The notes under the pieces are model-generated. The model ran no database searches and was not told the DNA's origin. It saw nothing but the letters and a program-made list of their open reading frames with translations. From Sphingomonas sp. Leaf357 (GTDB lineage Bacteria > Pseudomonadota > Alphaproteobacteria > Sphingomonadales > Sphingomonadaceae): 64,000 bases of DNA. How positions within the stretch are numbered: position 1 is the stretch's first letter; each line of letters begins with the position of its first letter. The stretch covers positions 124,001 to 188,000 of the forward strand of contig NZ_LMPM01000003.1 of the NCBI RefSeq assembly GCF_001423845.1, read 5' to 3'. Of the stretch, positions 16,350 through 25,698 are shown piece after piece. The position numbers were made by a program, and so were the translations under genes.

Positions 16350-17546
16350 TTACCGGCCCACGGAGGCGAGCGCGGCCGCGGCGCGCGGATCGTGCTCGAC
16401 CCAATCGACCAGCAGCGTCAGCACGCGGCGCAGCGCCTCTTCCTGCTCCTCGATCCGGGCTTCGAGCGCGGAAATGCGATCGGCCGGAGCGGGTTTGGCG
16501 GCAACTTCGGCAACTTCGGCGACCTGCTCGGCTTCCGGTTCCAATTCGGCGACCTGTTCGGGCTCCACGAACAGCGGTGCCCGGATCGGACGCGCTTCGC
16601 TCGGCGGCGGTGTGTGGAACAGCGGACGCGGCGCAGGCTCGTCGTCCGAGACCTCCGGCGGTGCCTCGGGCAAACCCACCGGACCATTATCGGCGACCGC
16701 TGCGGGCTGGATCACCGCATGTGCCATCGACGGGGTATCGTTCGCGATATCGGCCAGGACGGTATCGATCACATCGCGGTCGATCGTCTGCAACTGCTCG
16801 ATCGCGCCGTACAGCAGCACCCGGCCGGCGAGCTGGTTCAGCCGGCGCGGCACTCCGTCGGTCGCATCGTGCAGCGCGCGGAACGCGTCGGGCGTGAAAT
16901 GCGGATTGTCCTGCCAGCCGACCAGCGACAGGCGGTGGACCATATAAGGCTCGACCTCGTCGGCCCCCATCGGATCGAGATGGTGCATCGCGATCACGCG
17001 CTGGCGCAACTGCTCTAGCCGATCCGATCCATGCAGCCGCTCGCGGAACTCGGGCTGGCCGAGCAGGAAGATCTGCAACAGCGCATGCCCGCCCGCCTGG
17101 AAGTTGGACAGCATGCGCAGTTCTTCGAGGCTCGATACCGGCAGCGCCTGGGATTCGTCGACGATCAGCAGCGTCCGCCGCCCGGCCCGCGCCGTGGCAT
17201 GCAGCCCGCGCTCGATCGCGGTGAGCAGTTGCGCCTTGGTCAGCCCATCGGACTCCACTTCCAGCCCGCCGGCAACAAGCCGCAAAAGGTCGTCGGCCTC
17301 GATCTGGGTCGAGACGATCTTGATGATGTTCAGCCGCTCGCGGTCGACGGTCGCCATCAGATGCCCGACCAGAGTGGTCTTGCCCGCCCCGACGTCGCCG
17401 GTGATGACGATGAAGCCCTCGCCCTGCGCCAGGCCATAGCCGAGATAGGCCATCGCCTTGCGATGCGTGGCCGTGTCGAACCAGAAACGCGGATCGGGCG
17501 TCAGCTGGAACGGCCGTCCGGTCAGGCCATAATGGTCGTCGTACAT
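16350..17546 (-). CDS. XrtA-associated secretion ATPase (ExeA-like)
   Basis: 398 residues of the AAA+ ExeA/TIGR03015 type. The N-terminal MYDDHYGLTGRPFQLTPDP is typical. Walker A is GDVGAGKTTLVGHL near residue 50 and Walker B is TLLIVDESQALP. The C-terminal third is proline- and glutamate-rich and ends in a predicted coiled coil (ARIEEQEEALRRVL). In exosortase loci this ATPase is thought to help polymer assembly or export. The ATG at 17546 has GAGG 8 bases upstream; a GTG at 17555 is the alternative. It is the first gene of the downstream xrtA run. Confidence 0.9.
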   Translation of the reverse strand: MYDDHYGLTGRPFQLTPDPRFWFDTATHRKAMAYLGYGLAQGEGFIVITGDVGAGKTTLVGHLMATVDRERLNIIKIVSTQIEADDLLRLVAGGLEVESDGLTKAQLLTAIERGLHATARAGRRTLLIVDESQALPVSSLEELRMLSNFQAGGHALLQIFLLGQPEFRERLHGSDRLEQLRQRVIAMHHLDPMGADEVEPYMVHRLSLVGWQDNPHFTPDAFRALHDATDGVPRRLNQLAGRVLLYGAIEQLQTIDRDVIDTVLADIANDTPSMAHAVIQPAAVADNGPVGLPEAPPEVSDDEPAPRPLFHTPPPSEARPIRAPLFVEPEQVAELEPEAEQVAEVAEVAAKPAPADRISALEARIEEQEEALRRVLTLLVDWVEHDPRAAAALASVGR

Positions 17547-17599
17547 CGTCACCACCTCAAAGGGCGTAGGATAACTCTACACCATCATCTCTATCCGCA

Positions 17600-17613
17600 A
17601 TCGGTTAACCGAT
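17600..17613. promoter_or_regulatory. Perfect 14-bp palindrome upstream of the ATPase gene
   Basis: ATCGGTTAACCGAT is a perfect dyad about 55 bases before the ATPase start, in an AT-richer patch of the 276-bp gap. It is a candidate operator for a dimeric regulator of the downstream XrtA genes. No regulator gene is visible nearby. Confidence 0.4.
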
Positions 17614-17694
17614 CCTTCACTGTGGAATTGCGTGGCATCTTCTCTCCACCGGAAAGACGAGTCCTCGTTTATCGGGATGATCTTACCCCATGCC

Positions 17695-17798
17695 GTCACT
17701 CCGGACTTGTTCCGGGGTCCGCCGTGCCGCCAGTTCAGCGGCCATTTTTACCCGTATCGAAAGCCGCTTGGCGGACCCCGGAACAAGTCCGGGGTGAC
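17695..17798. repeat. Palindromic repeat, family A, inside the XrtA locus
   Basis: Arms GTCACTCCGGACTTGTTCCG and complement extend to about 30 bp each around a spacer. The repeat separates the outer-membrane protein gene from the ATPase gene on the minus strand. It could act as a transcriptional or mRNA-stability break between the two halves of the island. Confidence 0.92.
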
Positions 17799-17822
17799 GG
17801 TAAGATTGCGACAAGCCAATCC

Positions 17823-19424
17823 TCAGAAGCTATACCGCACCCCGACCTGCGCCTGGCCCGAAGTCTGATCCTCGAAACCGTCCTGGCTGAAGTTGTACAA
17901 TCCGGCCGACAAGGTCGTGCCGACCCGGCCGAAGTTACGGTAATAGCTCGCCGTCGCGCCGGTGGAGAACACCGCCGGCGCATTGCTCAGCCCGCTCTCG
18001 TAATAATTGACGAAGAGGTTCCCGTTGATTCCCGAATTGCGATCGAGGTGCGCGCTGACATAGGCCTGTCCGTAATAGCTCTGGTCGGTCACGCCATAGA
18101 CGGTGTAGCCGACGCCGCCCGGCGCGTAGAGCTTGCGATTGGCATAGCCCGCGCCGACGCCGAAGCTGAGCGGCCCGCGATTGGCCGAGAGCACCGCATC
18201 GACTCCGCGCGCGCGGTAGCTGGCGGTGGAGATGGATTGCAGCACGCCGTTCAGGCAACTGCCCGCCGCGATGTTCGATTGGCCAAAGGTGCAGCCGGAG
18301 AATTGCTGGCTGAAGGCGTCGCGCTGATCGATGAAGCTCGACGGCAGCGCCGCGATCCCGTCGCGCAGCTGGCGACCGAACGTATCGACGCTGTCGTACA
18401 CCGCGATCTGGATGCCGATCGACCGGCTCGCGGCATAGCTGAGCGATCCGGTATAGGTCATGCCGCCGTAGCGCTTGCCCACGCGCGCCTGCAACGTGGT
18501 GCGGGGCGAGGGCTTCCAGACGAGACCAGCGTCGTAGATCAGCCCGTCCGTCTCGTACGCGATCCGGCGCGGCGAGGCTTCGTTGGTCACGAAGCGGCCG
18601 TTGGCATCGACCACCGGCTGCCCAGTCGCGCCATCGAGCGCCGGATCCTTCTGCGATACCTCGATCTTCTCGTATCCCGCGCCCGCCGTAAGCGCGAGCG
18701 TCGGCAGCACCGGCACGACGACATCGCCGCGCCCGAACTTGCCCTCGTAGCGCTGCTTCAGTTGGCTGGCATCGTCGCGCTCGTACTGGCCCGATACGGT
18801 CACGCCGACCGGCAGGCCGTGGCCCGATCCGATCCCGATCGATGCGGTCGCCAGATGCGTCTTCGAATCATCGAAATTGTCCAGCCGCGGGCTGCCCGGT
18901 GCCACGCCGGTCGCACCCGGTGCCTCCACCTTGGTATAGCCGAAGCGATAGCTGGCGTTCAGGCTCGCCGGCCCGACCTCGGTCGCCACCGTCGGCCCGA
19001 CATAGGCCGAATAGAGCTGCGTCACATTGTCCTGCCGCCCGACCGGCACCGCCGGTGCCGCGCCACGGATATCGGAGCGTGCGCGCGTCGCCAGCGCACC
19101 GCCGTCGATGCTCACGCCGGGCGCGACCTTCACCGATGCGCGCGCGAGGCCAGAATGCAGATCGTCATCGCCGTATCGTTTGTCCCAGGAAAAGTTGTGC
19201 TGATAGTTGTAGCTCAGCTGCACCTCGACGTTGCGCGTGCTGATCGTCGCATCCACGCCCGCCGATGCGGTGGAATAGGTCAGCACGTCGCCGCTCTGCA
19301 GGTCGGCGGTCAGCACCTGGCCCAGTTCGATATACGGCGTGATCGACTTGCGCGCGCCCGCCACCGCCGGGCTGGCGACCAGCAGCGCGATGCCCCCGGC
19401 CGCGAGAAATGGGGTCCGCTTCAT
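17823..19424 (-). CDS. XrtA/PEP-CTERM-associated outer-membrane beta-barrel protein (TIGR03016 type)
   Basis: A 533-residue secreted protein with a signal peptide (MKRTPFLAAGGIALLVASPAVA) and many alternating amphipathic strands, ending in a C-terminal aromatic residue (VGVRYSF), the outer-membrane beta-barrel signature. Its place among XrtA biosynthesis genes matches the PEP-CTERM-associated barrel family. It probably forms the outer-membrane exit or anchor for the polymer, complementing the Wza-like lipoprotein. The ATG overlaps the autokinase stop (ATGA). The exact role is inferred from context. Confidence 0.85.
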   Translation of the reverse strand: MKRTPFLAAGGIALLVASPAVAGARKSITPYIELGQVLTADLQSGDVLTYSTASAGVDATISTRNVEVQLSYNYQHNFSWDKRYGDDDLHSGLARASVKVAPGVSIDGGALATRARSDIRGAAPAVPVGRQDNVTQLYSAYVGPTVATEVGPASLNASYRFGYTKVEAPGATGVAPGSPRLDNFDDSKTHLATASIGIGSGHGLPVGVTVSGQYERDDASQLKQRYEGKFGRGDVVVPVLPTLALTAGAGYEKIEVSQKDPALDGATGQPVVDANGRFVTNEASPRRIAYETDGLIYDAGLVWKPSPRTTLQARVGKRYGGMTYTGSLSYAASRSIGIQIAVYDSVDTFGRQLRDGIAALPSSFIDQRDAFSQQFSGCTFGQSNIAAGSCLNGVLQSISTASYRARGVDAVLSANRGPLSFGVGAGYANRKLYAPGGVGYTVYGVTDQSYYGQAYVSAHLDRNSGINGNLFVNYYESGLSNAPAVFSTGATASYYRNFGRVGTTLSAGLYNFSQDGFEDQTSGQAQVGVRYSF

Positions 19425-20329
19425 TTCGCCTCGTCCTGTGCATAATAGCTGCCGAAGCGCCGTCCGCCGGGGGCGAACGACACCGCATTGAGGATCAGCT
19501 GAATCTGCTCGCAGCCATCGAGTTCGCCGACCGCCTCGCGCAGATCGCTCTCGCCGGTCTTGTCGGCGCGCACCACGACCAGCACCTGCCCGACCTCGCC
19601 CGCCAGCACCGACGCCGGCGACGCGGCCAGAGCCGGTGGCGAATCGAAGATCAGGATGCGGCGCGGATCGGCGGCGAGCAAAGCGGCGATCAGTTCGCGC
19701 GTCCGCCCGCTGGCGAGCAACTCCGTATCCTGGTGGGTCTTGGTCCCGGCCGGCAACAGGCTCAATTGGGGAATGTCGGTGCGCACGACACAGCTTTCCA
19801 CGTCGATACGCTGATCGCCCAACGCATCGAGCAGACCCGCGCTGTCGCGCACCCCCAGCCGGTTCATCACGTCCGGCTTGGCGAAATCGGCGTCGATCAG
19901 CAGCACTTCGGTATCGCGTTCCGCCGCCATCGAAATGGCGAGATTGACCGCGCAATAGGTCTTGCCCTCGTCCGGATTGGCCGAGCAGATCAGGATCGTA
20001 CGCGACCGGTCCGCATCTTCCCGGCGCACGGAGCGCGCGGTGATCAGCATCTGGCGCTTCACCTGGCGGAATTCCTCCGCCAGCGCGCCGATCGCCGCGC
20101 CGGGCACGAGCAAACCCTGCTCTTCGAGCATCGCCCGATCGATCGCGACGCCGCCGGCCGCGCGCGGTCGCAACAGACCCGCCTTTGACTCCGGCTGGTC
20201 CACGACCGGCGCATCGATCTCGTCATGGATCGGCGCGGCACCGTCCCGAGTGCGCAGATGCGCCTCGAAATCGTAGATCTGTGCCGCACGTTCCAGCAGC
20301 GACGGCTTGATTTTCCGCATCTCGGTCAC
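19421..20329 (-). CDS. XrtA-associated tyrosine autokinase (BY-kinase)
   Basis: About 300 residues of the CpsD/CapB-like tyrosine kinase family, encoded apart from its membrane activator. The P-loop variant is SANPDEGKTYCAVNLA, Walker A' is VLLIDADFAKPDV, and Walker B is ILIFDSPPAL. The short tail (FGSYYAQDEAK) has two tyrosines that may be autophosphorylated, although the usual long Tyr cluster is missing. It should control polymer chain length with the Wzz-like protein encoded upstream. The start is either the GTG that overlaps the upstream stop (GTGA) or an ATG 9 bases later at 20320. Confidence 0.9.
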   Translation of the reverse strand: MTEMRKIKPSLLERAAQIYDFEAHLRTRDGAAPIHDEIDAPVVDQPESKAGLLRPRAAGGVAIDRAMLEEQGLLVPGAAIGALAEEFRQVKRQMLITARSVRREDADRSRTILICSANPDEGKTYCAVNLAISMAAERDTEVLLIDADFAKPDVMNRLGVRDSAGLLDALGDQRIDVESCVVRTDIPQLSLLPAGTKTHQDTELLASGRTRELIAALLAADPRRILIFDSPPALAASPASVLAGEVGQVLVVVRADKTGESDLREAVGELDGCEQIQLILNAVSFAPGGRRFGSYYAQDEAK

Positions 20330-21846
20330 GCCGCGAGCCCCCGTGAGACCATCTCGACGCCGAGCAGCGCCACATAGGCGGCGCCGAGCGCGGCTGCGCC
20401 CCCGCCGAAATACATCAGATTGCGACGTCGCGCGGCGATCTGCGCCGCCGTCACCGCCTCTCCGATCGATCCGATCACCGGCATGCCCGTCGCGCGTTCC
20501 AGCCGCGCGGCGGTGGCGAAGGTGGTCTTGAGCTGGCCAAAGGCGAAGGCCGCGCCGATCCCGCCGCCGATCGCGACGATCAGCACGCCGGTCAGCAGCA
20601 TCGGGCGATTTGGTGCGCTCGGCACGCGCGGCGCACTCGGCGGATCGATCACGCTGAACTTGATCGAATCGGTCTGTGTCTGCGCCTGCCCGCGCAGTTT
20701 GATGTCCTCGCGATCGGCCAGCATCTTGTCGTACTGATCCTTCAGCACGGCATAGTTGCGCTCGATCTGTCCCTGCTCGGCGGCCACCGCCGGGTCGCCC
20801 GCAAGCTTCGAATTGATCGTATCCAGATCGGCCTGCAACTGCGCCTTGCGCATCGACAGCGCCGCGACCTGCGACTGCTTGTCGGCCTGCATCGATCGCA
20901 GCGACAGATAGAGCGGATTGGCCGAAGCACCGCCTGCGCCGCCCGAACCGACCGGTTCGCTGCGCGCGGCTGCGGTTGCCGCGCCGAGTTGGCTCTTCAA
21001 CGCGATCATGTCGGGGTGATTGTCCGTGAAGCCGCGCGATCGGGCCTCGGCAATCTGTCCCTGGATCGCGGCCAGGCGCGCGCGTGCCGGACCGGTCGTG
21101 ACCGTGCCCGGAGGCCCGGCCACCGTCGCCGGCGTTCCTGCCATCTGCCCGTTCACGGCGGCGAGACTCGATTGGGCGGCGGCAAGATCGCTGTCGACCT
21201 GCGCCATCGCACTGCGCGCGGCCCCCATCCGGTCGGTCAGCGTTCCGGTGCCGGGCAGCGAGCCCAGGTAGCGGTTCTGGAAATCGGTCTTCTTGGCCTC
21301 GGCATCCTGCAACTGCTTCTGGCGCTGTTCGAGTTGCGCATCGAGGAAGCGCAGCGACTGGGTCGTCTCGTCGCGATCCCCGGCCAGGTTTTCCTCGACG
21401 AAGATATCGATGAGTTTCTGCACGATCGCGCGGGTGACCTTCGGGCTGCTGCCCTTTGCGGTGATCTCGAACAGATTGTCCTGCTGCGCGGTGATCGTGA
21501 TCGCCTTCTGCAGGCCGGCCACGCGGTCCGCGGTATCGCGATCGGTCTGCACCGTGTTGGCGAGGTCGGTGCCACGCACCACCTTCTCCAGATTGACCGC
21601 GCTCGTCAGCGTCTGGCGAACCCGGTCCACGTCCTTCTGCTGGTCGGCGGTGGTGATGCCCACGGTCGAAGGCAGGATCGACTGCATCTGCACGAACACG
21701 CGCGCCTTCGATTCGTACGAATTCGGAATTTGCGATACGAACAGCCACCCGACGATCGCGATCGCCCAGGCCACCGCCATCGCCAGCCAGCGCCGTTTCC
21801 AGATCGTGTGCAGCACGACCCGGACCTCGTCATAAAGTCCGCTCAT
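20326..21846 (-). CDS. XrtA-system polysaccharide chain-length determinant (Wzz-like)
   Basis: 506 residues with the Wzz plan: a transmembrane helix near residues 20-38, a long periplasmic region with extended coiled coils (around residues 150-380, rich in Gln/Arg/Ala), a proline-rich stretch (DPPSAPRVPSAPNRP), and a second helix near residue 425. A further hydrophobic segment near 480 suggests a third membrane pass. Together with the autokinase encoded next, it should set exopolysaccharide chain length. Start at 21846; the export lipoprotein gene ends just upstream. Confidence 0.9.
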   Translation of the reverse strand: MSGLYDEVRVVLHTIWKRRWLAMAVAWAIAIVGWLFVSQIPNSYESKARVFVQMQSILPSTVGITTADQQKDVDRVRQTLTSAVNLEKVVRGTDLANTVQTDRDTADRVAGLQKAITITAQQDNLFEITAKGSSPKVTRAIVQKLIDIFVEENLAGDRDETTQSLRFLDAQLEQRQKQLQDAEAKKTDFQNRYLGSLPGTGTLTDRMGAARSAMAQVDSDLAAAQSSLAAVNGQMAGTPATVAGPPGTVTTGPARARLAAIQGQIAEARSRGFTDNHPDMIALKSQLGAATAAARSEPVGSGGAGGASANPLYLSLRSMQADKQSQVAALSMRKAQLQADLDTINSKLAGDPAVAAEQGQIERNYAVLKDQYDKMLADREDIKLRGQAQTQTDSIKFSVIDPPSAPRVPSAPNRPMLLTGVLIVAIGGGIGAAFAFGQLKTTFATAARLERATGMPVIGSIGEAVTAAQIAARRRNLMYFGGGAAALGAAYVALLGVEMVSRGLAA

Positions 21847-21847
21847 C

Positions 21848-22492
21848 TCAGAACATGCTTTCCGGGATGATGATCACGTCGCCCGGCGCGAGCCGGACAT
21901 TGGCGCGCGAATCGCCGCTCTTGAGCAGGCTGGAGAGTTTCAGATTATATTCGACCTGCTTGCCGGTATTGCGATCGTAGCGCACCAGACGCGCCTTGTT
22001 GCCCGCCGCATATTGGCTGAGCCCACCGACCGCGATCATCGCGTCGAGCAGAGTCATGTTGGCGCGGTACGGGATCGACGCGGGCTTTTCGGTCGCGCCG
22101 ACGATCCGCACCTGCTGGCTGAACGTGCCGCTGAAATTCTTGACGATCACCGATACGATCGGGTCCTTGATATATTCGCCGAGCGAGATCTTTAGATCGT
22201 CGGCCAGCATCGCCGGGGTCTTGCCGACGGCGGGCATATCGCTGATCAATGGCGTGGTGATGCGGCCGTCGGGGCGCACCTGGACGTCGGACGACAGTTC
22301 GGGATTGCGCCATACGAAGATTTGCAACTGGTCGAGCGGGCCGATCACATATTCCTCGCCCGGCTGCTCCTGCGTCGCGACGAAGCTGGCCGGCGGCAGT
22401 TGCGATCGGCCCCCGCCCCCCATGCAGCCGGACAACGCGGTGCTGGCGATCATCGCCGTCGTCAGAGTCTTGAAACCGGAACCCATACGCAT
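21848..22492 (-). CDS. XrtA-system polysaccharide export lipoprotein (Wza-like)
   Basis: A 214-residue outer-membrane export lipoprotein. The signal peptide ends in a lipobox (STALSGC, lipid-modified Cys near residue 23). A polysaccharide export (PES) domain follows (YVIGPLDQLQIFVWRNPEL, SDVQVRPDGRITTPLI), then a SLBB domain (VRIVGATEKPASIPYRANMT). This is the short Wza type found in exosortase loci. It probably forms the outer-membrane export channel with the chain-length protein beneath. It sits 95 bases after the PLP-decarboxylase gene and is the first gene of the export run. Confidence 0.92.
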   Translation of the reverse strand: MRMGSGFKTLTTAMIASTALSGCMGGGGRSQLPPASFVATQEQPGEEYVIGPLDQLQIFVWRNPELSSDVQVRPDGRITTPLISDMPAVGKTPAMLADDLKISLGEYIKDPIVSVIVKNFSGTFSQQVRIVGATEKPASIPYRANMTLLDAMIAVGGLSQYAAGNKARLVRYDRNTGKQVEYNLKLSSLLKSGDSRANVRLAPGDVIIIPESMF

Positions 22493-22587
22493 CGTGACAC
22501 CTCCTGCCGATTGATCCGGCGGAGACGTCTCCCCACACGGTCTTCGGGCTATGGTCCGGCTATGCGGTCGGCAGGGTAAAGATTGCG

Positions 22588-23820
22588 TTAGGAAGCGGGT
22601 GTATCGGCCAGCAGCTCGGCCGGCATGGGGTGGCCGAGGAACGCCGTCGGGCTGGCGGATCGGCCATACGCCCCGGCCAGGAACACCGCGATCAGATCAC
22701 CCGGACCGGCAACCGGCAGCGTCGCCCGATCGGCCAGCCGGTCGAGCGGCGTGCACAGGCAACCAACCACGTTCACCGTCTCGGTCGGGGTTCCGGCGGC
22801 GGCGGTGGCGACGGCGACGGGATAGTTGCGTTTCACCACCGTCCCGAAATTGCCCGATGCGGCAAGCTGGTGGTGCAGCCCGCCATCGACGACGAGGAAG
22901 GTCTCGCCGCGACTGACCTTCCGCTCGATCACCCGTGTCAGATAGACACCGCATTCCCCGACGATGAAGCGCCCCAGTTCGATCGCGAACTTTGCCTCGG
23001 ACAGGATGTCCGCGCGCCGATCGAGCTCCCGGCCCAGCGCCGCGCCAATTGCGGGAAGATCGATCGCGCTGTCACCCGCGAAGTACGGAATGCCGAACCC
23101 GCCGCCGAGGTTCACCAGGGGCGGTCGCGCGCCGACCTGCTCCGACAGTCGCGCCGCCAGCTGCAAAGTCGCGGCCTGCATCTCGATGATCGCGGCCGCA
23201 TCCAGCGCCTGCGATCCCGCGAAGATATGGAAGCCGCGCCACTCCGCCCCGGCCGCGCGGAGCTTCGTCACCACGGCGACGGCCTCGTCCACCTCGATCC
23301 CGAACGGAGAGGCGCGCCCACCCATCTTCATGCCCGATCCGCGCAATTCGAAGTCCGGGTTCACCCGCACGGCAAGGCGCGGCGTGATGCCGATCCGATC
23401 GCCGATCGCCAGCGCCCGATCGCATTCGCCTGGGGATTCCAGATTGATCGTCGCGCCCGCCCGGATCGCCGCCTCCAGCTCACCGTCCCGCTTGCCCGGT
23501 CCGGCAAAGCTGATCGCGGCCGCCGGCTTGGCGGTCAGCGCGACCTCCAACTCCCCCGCCGACGCCACGTCCAGCCCATCGAACAAGGGTGCCACCGCAC
23601 CGACCAACGCCGGCAAGGGATTGGCCTTGATCGCGAAGTGCACGTCCAGCCCGGCGGGCATGTGCGCGCGAAGCGCCGCCGCTCGCGCCCGGACGACGTT
23701 CAGGTCGTAGACGAACAACGGCGTGCCGCCCTCGGCCGCCCAGTGTTCAGCCGAGCGTCCGCCGATCGACAAGGCCCCCTCGCCCGCGAATTCCGGCGGC
23801 ACAGGCCCCATCGGCTTCAT
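22588..23820 (-). CDS. XrtA-associated PLP-dependent decarboxylase (LysA/ODC fold)
   Basis: 410 residues of the fold-type III decarboxylase family. The PLP lysine is in VHFAIKANPLPALV, the substrate and PLP loops are FHIFAGSQALD and NLGGGFGIPYFAG, and the cross-subunit Cys is in VVGCLCTPLDR. Homologues in exosortase A loci (TIGR03099) are separate from true diaminopimelate decarboxylase, and the amino-acid substrate is unknown. The neighbouring acyl-CoA ligase and acyl carrier protein suggest it makes an amine or amino-acyl building block used on the polymer. The ATG overlaps the ligase stop (ATGA). Confidence 0.9.
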   Translation of the reverse strand: MKPMGPVPPEFAGEGALSIGGRSAEHWAAEGGTPLFVYDLNVVRARAAALRAHMPAGLDVHFAIKANPLPALVGAVAPLFDGLDVASAGELEVALTAKPAAAISFAGPGKRDGELEAAIRAGATINLESPGECDRALAIGDRIGITPRLAVRVNPDFELRGSGMKMGGRASPFGIEVDEAVAVVTKLRAAGAEWRGFHIFAGSQALDAAAIIEMQAATLQLAARLSEQVGARPPLVNLGGGFGIPYFAGDSAIDLPAIGAALGRELDRRADILSEAKFAIELGRFIVGECGVYLTRVIERKVSRGETFLVVDGGLHHQLAASGNFGTVVKRNYPVAVATAAAGTPTETVNVVGCLCTPLDRLADRATLPVAGPGDLIAVFLAGAYGRSASPTAFLGHPMPAELLADTPAS

Positions 23821-25316
23821 GACGTCACGTCCTCCCTCAACGCCGCCCGGTCCAGCTTCCCGTTCGCATTGCGCGGCATTTCTTCCCGCCAGACATACCG
23901 CCCCGGCTGCATGAAACTCGGCAGATCCCGCCGCAACCTCTCCCGCAACACCGGCTCCGCTGAGCCGTCTCCTCGTACCACCACCACGATCGCCTGCCCC
24001 AGCCGCTCGTCCTTCACGCCCAGCGCCACCGCCTCGGCCACCTCGCCTCCGGCCAGCACCGCTTCCTCGATTTCGGTCGGGCTGATCCGGTTGCCGGCCG
24101 ATTTTATCATCTCGTCGTCGCGCCCGACGAATAGGAACAGCCCATCCGCGCCCGCGATCACGGTATCGCCGGACCAAACCGCCTTGCCACCGGACGCCAT
24201 CCACGTCGGCGCATCGCGAAACCGCAGCGCCGAGCGTTCCGCGTCTCGCCAATAGCCTTGCGCCACCAGCGGGCCGGCATGCACCAACTCCCCCGCCTCC
24301 CCTGGGTCGGCGCGGGAGCCATCCGCCCGCGCAATACCCACCTCGGCGAAGGGGATCGCCTTGCCCATCGCGTCCGGATGCGCATCGACCAGGTCGGGCG
24401 GAAGATAGGTCGATCGAAACGCTTCGGTCAGCCCGTACATCGGATACAGATCGGCCTGTGGAAACCGCTCGCGCAGCCCTCGGACCAAGCGCGGCGTCAG
24501 TGCCCCGCCCGAATTCGTCAGCCGCCTGAGCCGCATCGCCGTCTCGACGGGCCACTCCGCCTCCAACAGCTGCACCCATAATGGCGGCACCCCGGCCAAT
24601 GTAGTGACCTCGAGCCGTTCGACCGCCTTCACGACATCACGCGCGGTGAGATAGTCCAGCGGCGCATAGGACGCCCCCGATGCCCAGGTCGAAAATAGCT
24701 GGTTCTGTCCGTAATCGAAACTGAGCGGCAGGACGCCCAAAACGCGATCCTCGGGCGACAATTTCAGATAATGCGCCACCGAAATCGCGCCGAGCCAGAG
24801 ATTGGCATGGCTCAGCATCACGCCCTTGGGTCGCCCGGTCGATCCCGAGGTGTAGAGGATCGCGGCCAGATCATCCGGATCGGCGACCGACGGCGGCATC
24901 GCGCCCTCCGCCGTCACCTCGTCCTCGAACACGACCCGACACCCCGCCGGCACATCCTCCGCCGCCAACGTCCCGGCCCGCGTCGCCTGCGTCACCAATA
25001 CGCTGGCTCCGCTATCGCCGAGGATATGCGCCACCTGTGCGTGCTTCAGCATGGGATTGATCGGTACATGCACGAAACCGGCCCGGGGCGCGGCCATCGG
25101 CAATACGCAGGCCATACGCGTCTTCGGCAGCCAGCTCGCCACCCGATCGCCCGGTTTCAGACCCGCCGCCGCCAGCCACGCCGCCGTCCGCCCGGTCAGC
25201 ATTTCCAACCCGGCGAAATCCAGCGCGCCCGCACGATCGACCAGCGCCACAGCGTCGGATGCCCCGCGCAGAGGCAGGGCATCGATCGGCCGGGGTATCG
25301 GATCAAGCGGAATCAT
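23817..25316 (-). CDS. XrtA-associated acyl-CoA ligase (AMP-forming)
   Basis: 499 residues of the ANL superfamily. The ATP loop is LYTSGSTGRPKGVM, the A5 motif is YGLTEAFRSTYL, A8 is GRDDEMIKSAGNRIS, and the C-terminal catalytic lysine is in RNANGKLDR. It should activate a carboxylic acid as an acyl-adenylate and transfer it to CoA or to the acyl carrier protein encoded divergently 140 bases away. That pairing resembles adenylation plus carrier-protein modules. It is an XrtA-locus family (TIGR03098). I chose the ATG at 25316 because sequence upstream in the open frame is atypical. Confidence 0.9.
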   Translation of the reverse strand: MIPLDPIPRPIDALPLRGASDAVALVDRAGALDFAGLEMLTGRTAAWLAAAGLKPGDRVASWLPKTRMACVLPMAAPRAGFVHVPINPMLKHAQVAHILGDSGASVLVTQATRAGTLAAEDVPAGCRVVFEDEVTAEGAMPPSVADPDDLAAILYTSGSTGRPKGVMLSHANLWLGAISVAHYLKLSPEDRVLGVLPLSFDYGQNQLFSTWASGASYAPLDYLTARDVVKAVERLEVTTLAGVPPLWVQLLEAEWPVETAMRLRRLTNSGGALTPRLVRGLRERFPQADLYPMYGLTEAFRSTYLPPDLVDAHPDAMGKAIPFAEVGIARADGSRADPGEAGELVHAGPLVAQGYWRDAERSALRFRDAPTWMASGGKAVWSGDTVIAGADGLFLFVGRDDEMIKSAGNRISPTEIEEAVLAGGEVAEAVALGVKDERLGQAIVVVVRGDGSAEPVLRERLRRDLPSFMQPGRYVWREEMPRNANGKLDRAALREDVTS

Positions 25317-25455
25317 CGCCCCTGATACGCAGGGCGCGGGGCGACTGCCAAGGCCCGCACTTGGCATACACGCCGCTACCCTCTAACGGGCGACCAGGAA
25401 AAACCGGGCCAAACGGGGGCACTTAGGCTTGCCAGACGATAGCGACCAGATCGAC

Positions 25456-25698
25456 ATGACCGTACGCGCAACCTTGCGCGACATCCTGGGCGTGAGCCAG
25501 GAGCGCGTCGACACGTTCCGCAGCGAGACGCCGTTGTTCGGCGCGCTGCCCGAACTCGATTCGATGGCCGTCGCCGGACTGCTCACCGAACTGGAGGAAC
25601 GGCTCGGCATCCTGATCGAGGATGACGAGGTCGACGGGGAGATGCTGGAAACCTTCGGCGCCCTCGTCCGCTTCGCCACCGCCAAGGTCACTGGATGA
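25456..25698 (+). CDS. XrtA-associated acyl carrier protein
   Basis: An 80-residue acyl carrier protein with the phosphopantetheine serine in ELDSMAVAGLL and acidic helices (LEERLGILIEDDEVDGEML). The short length and missing extra domains fit a free-standing carrier. It should hold the acyl or aminoacyl group made by the divergent ligase. The start is uncertain: the ATG at 25456 is preferred, while a TTG at 25429 would add nine residues. It overlaps the next gene (ATGA), and these three plus-strand genes form one unit. Confidence 0.87.
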   Translation: MTVRATLRDILGVSQERVDTFRSETPLFGALPELDSMAVAGLLTELEERLGILIEDDEVDGEMLETFGALVRFATAKVTG

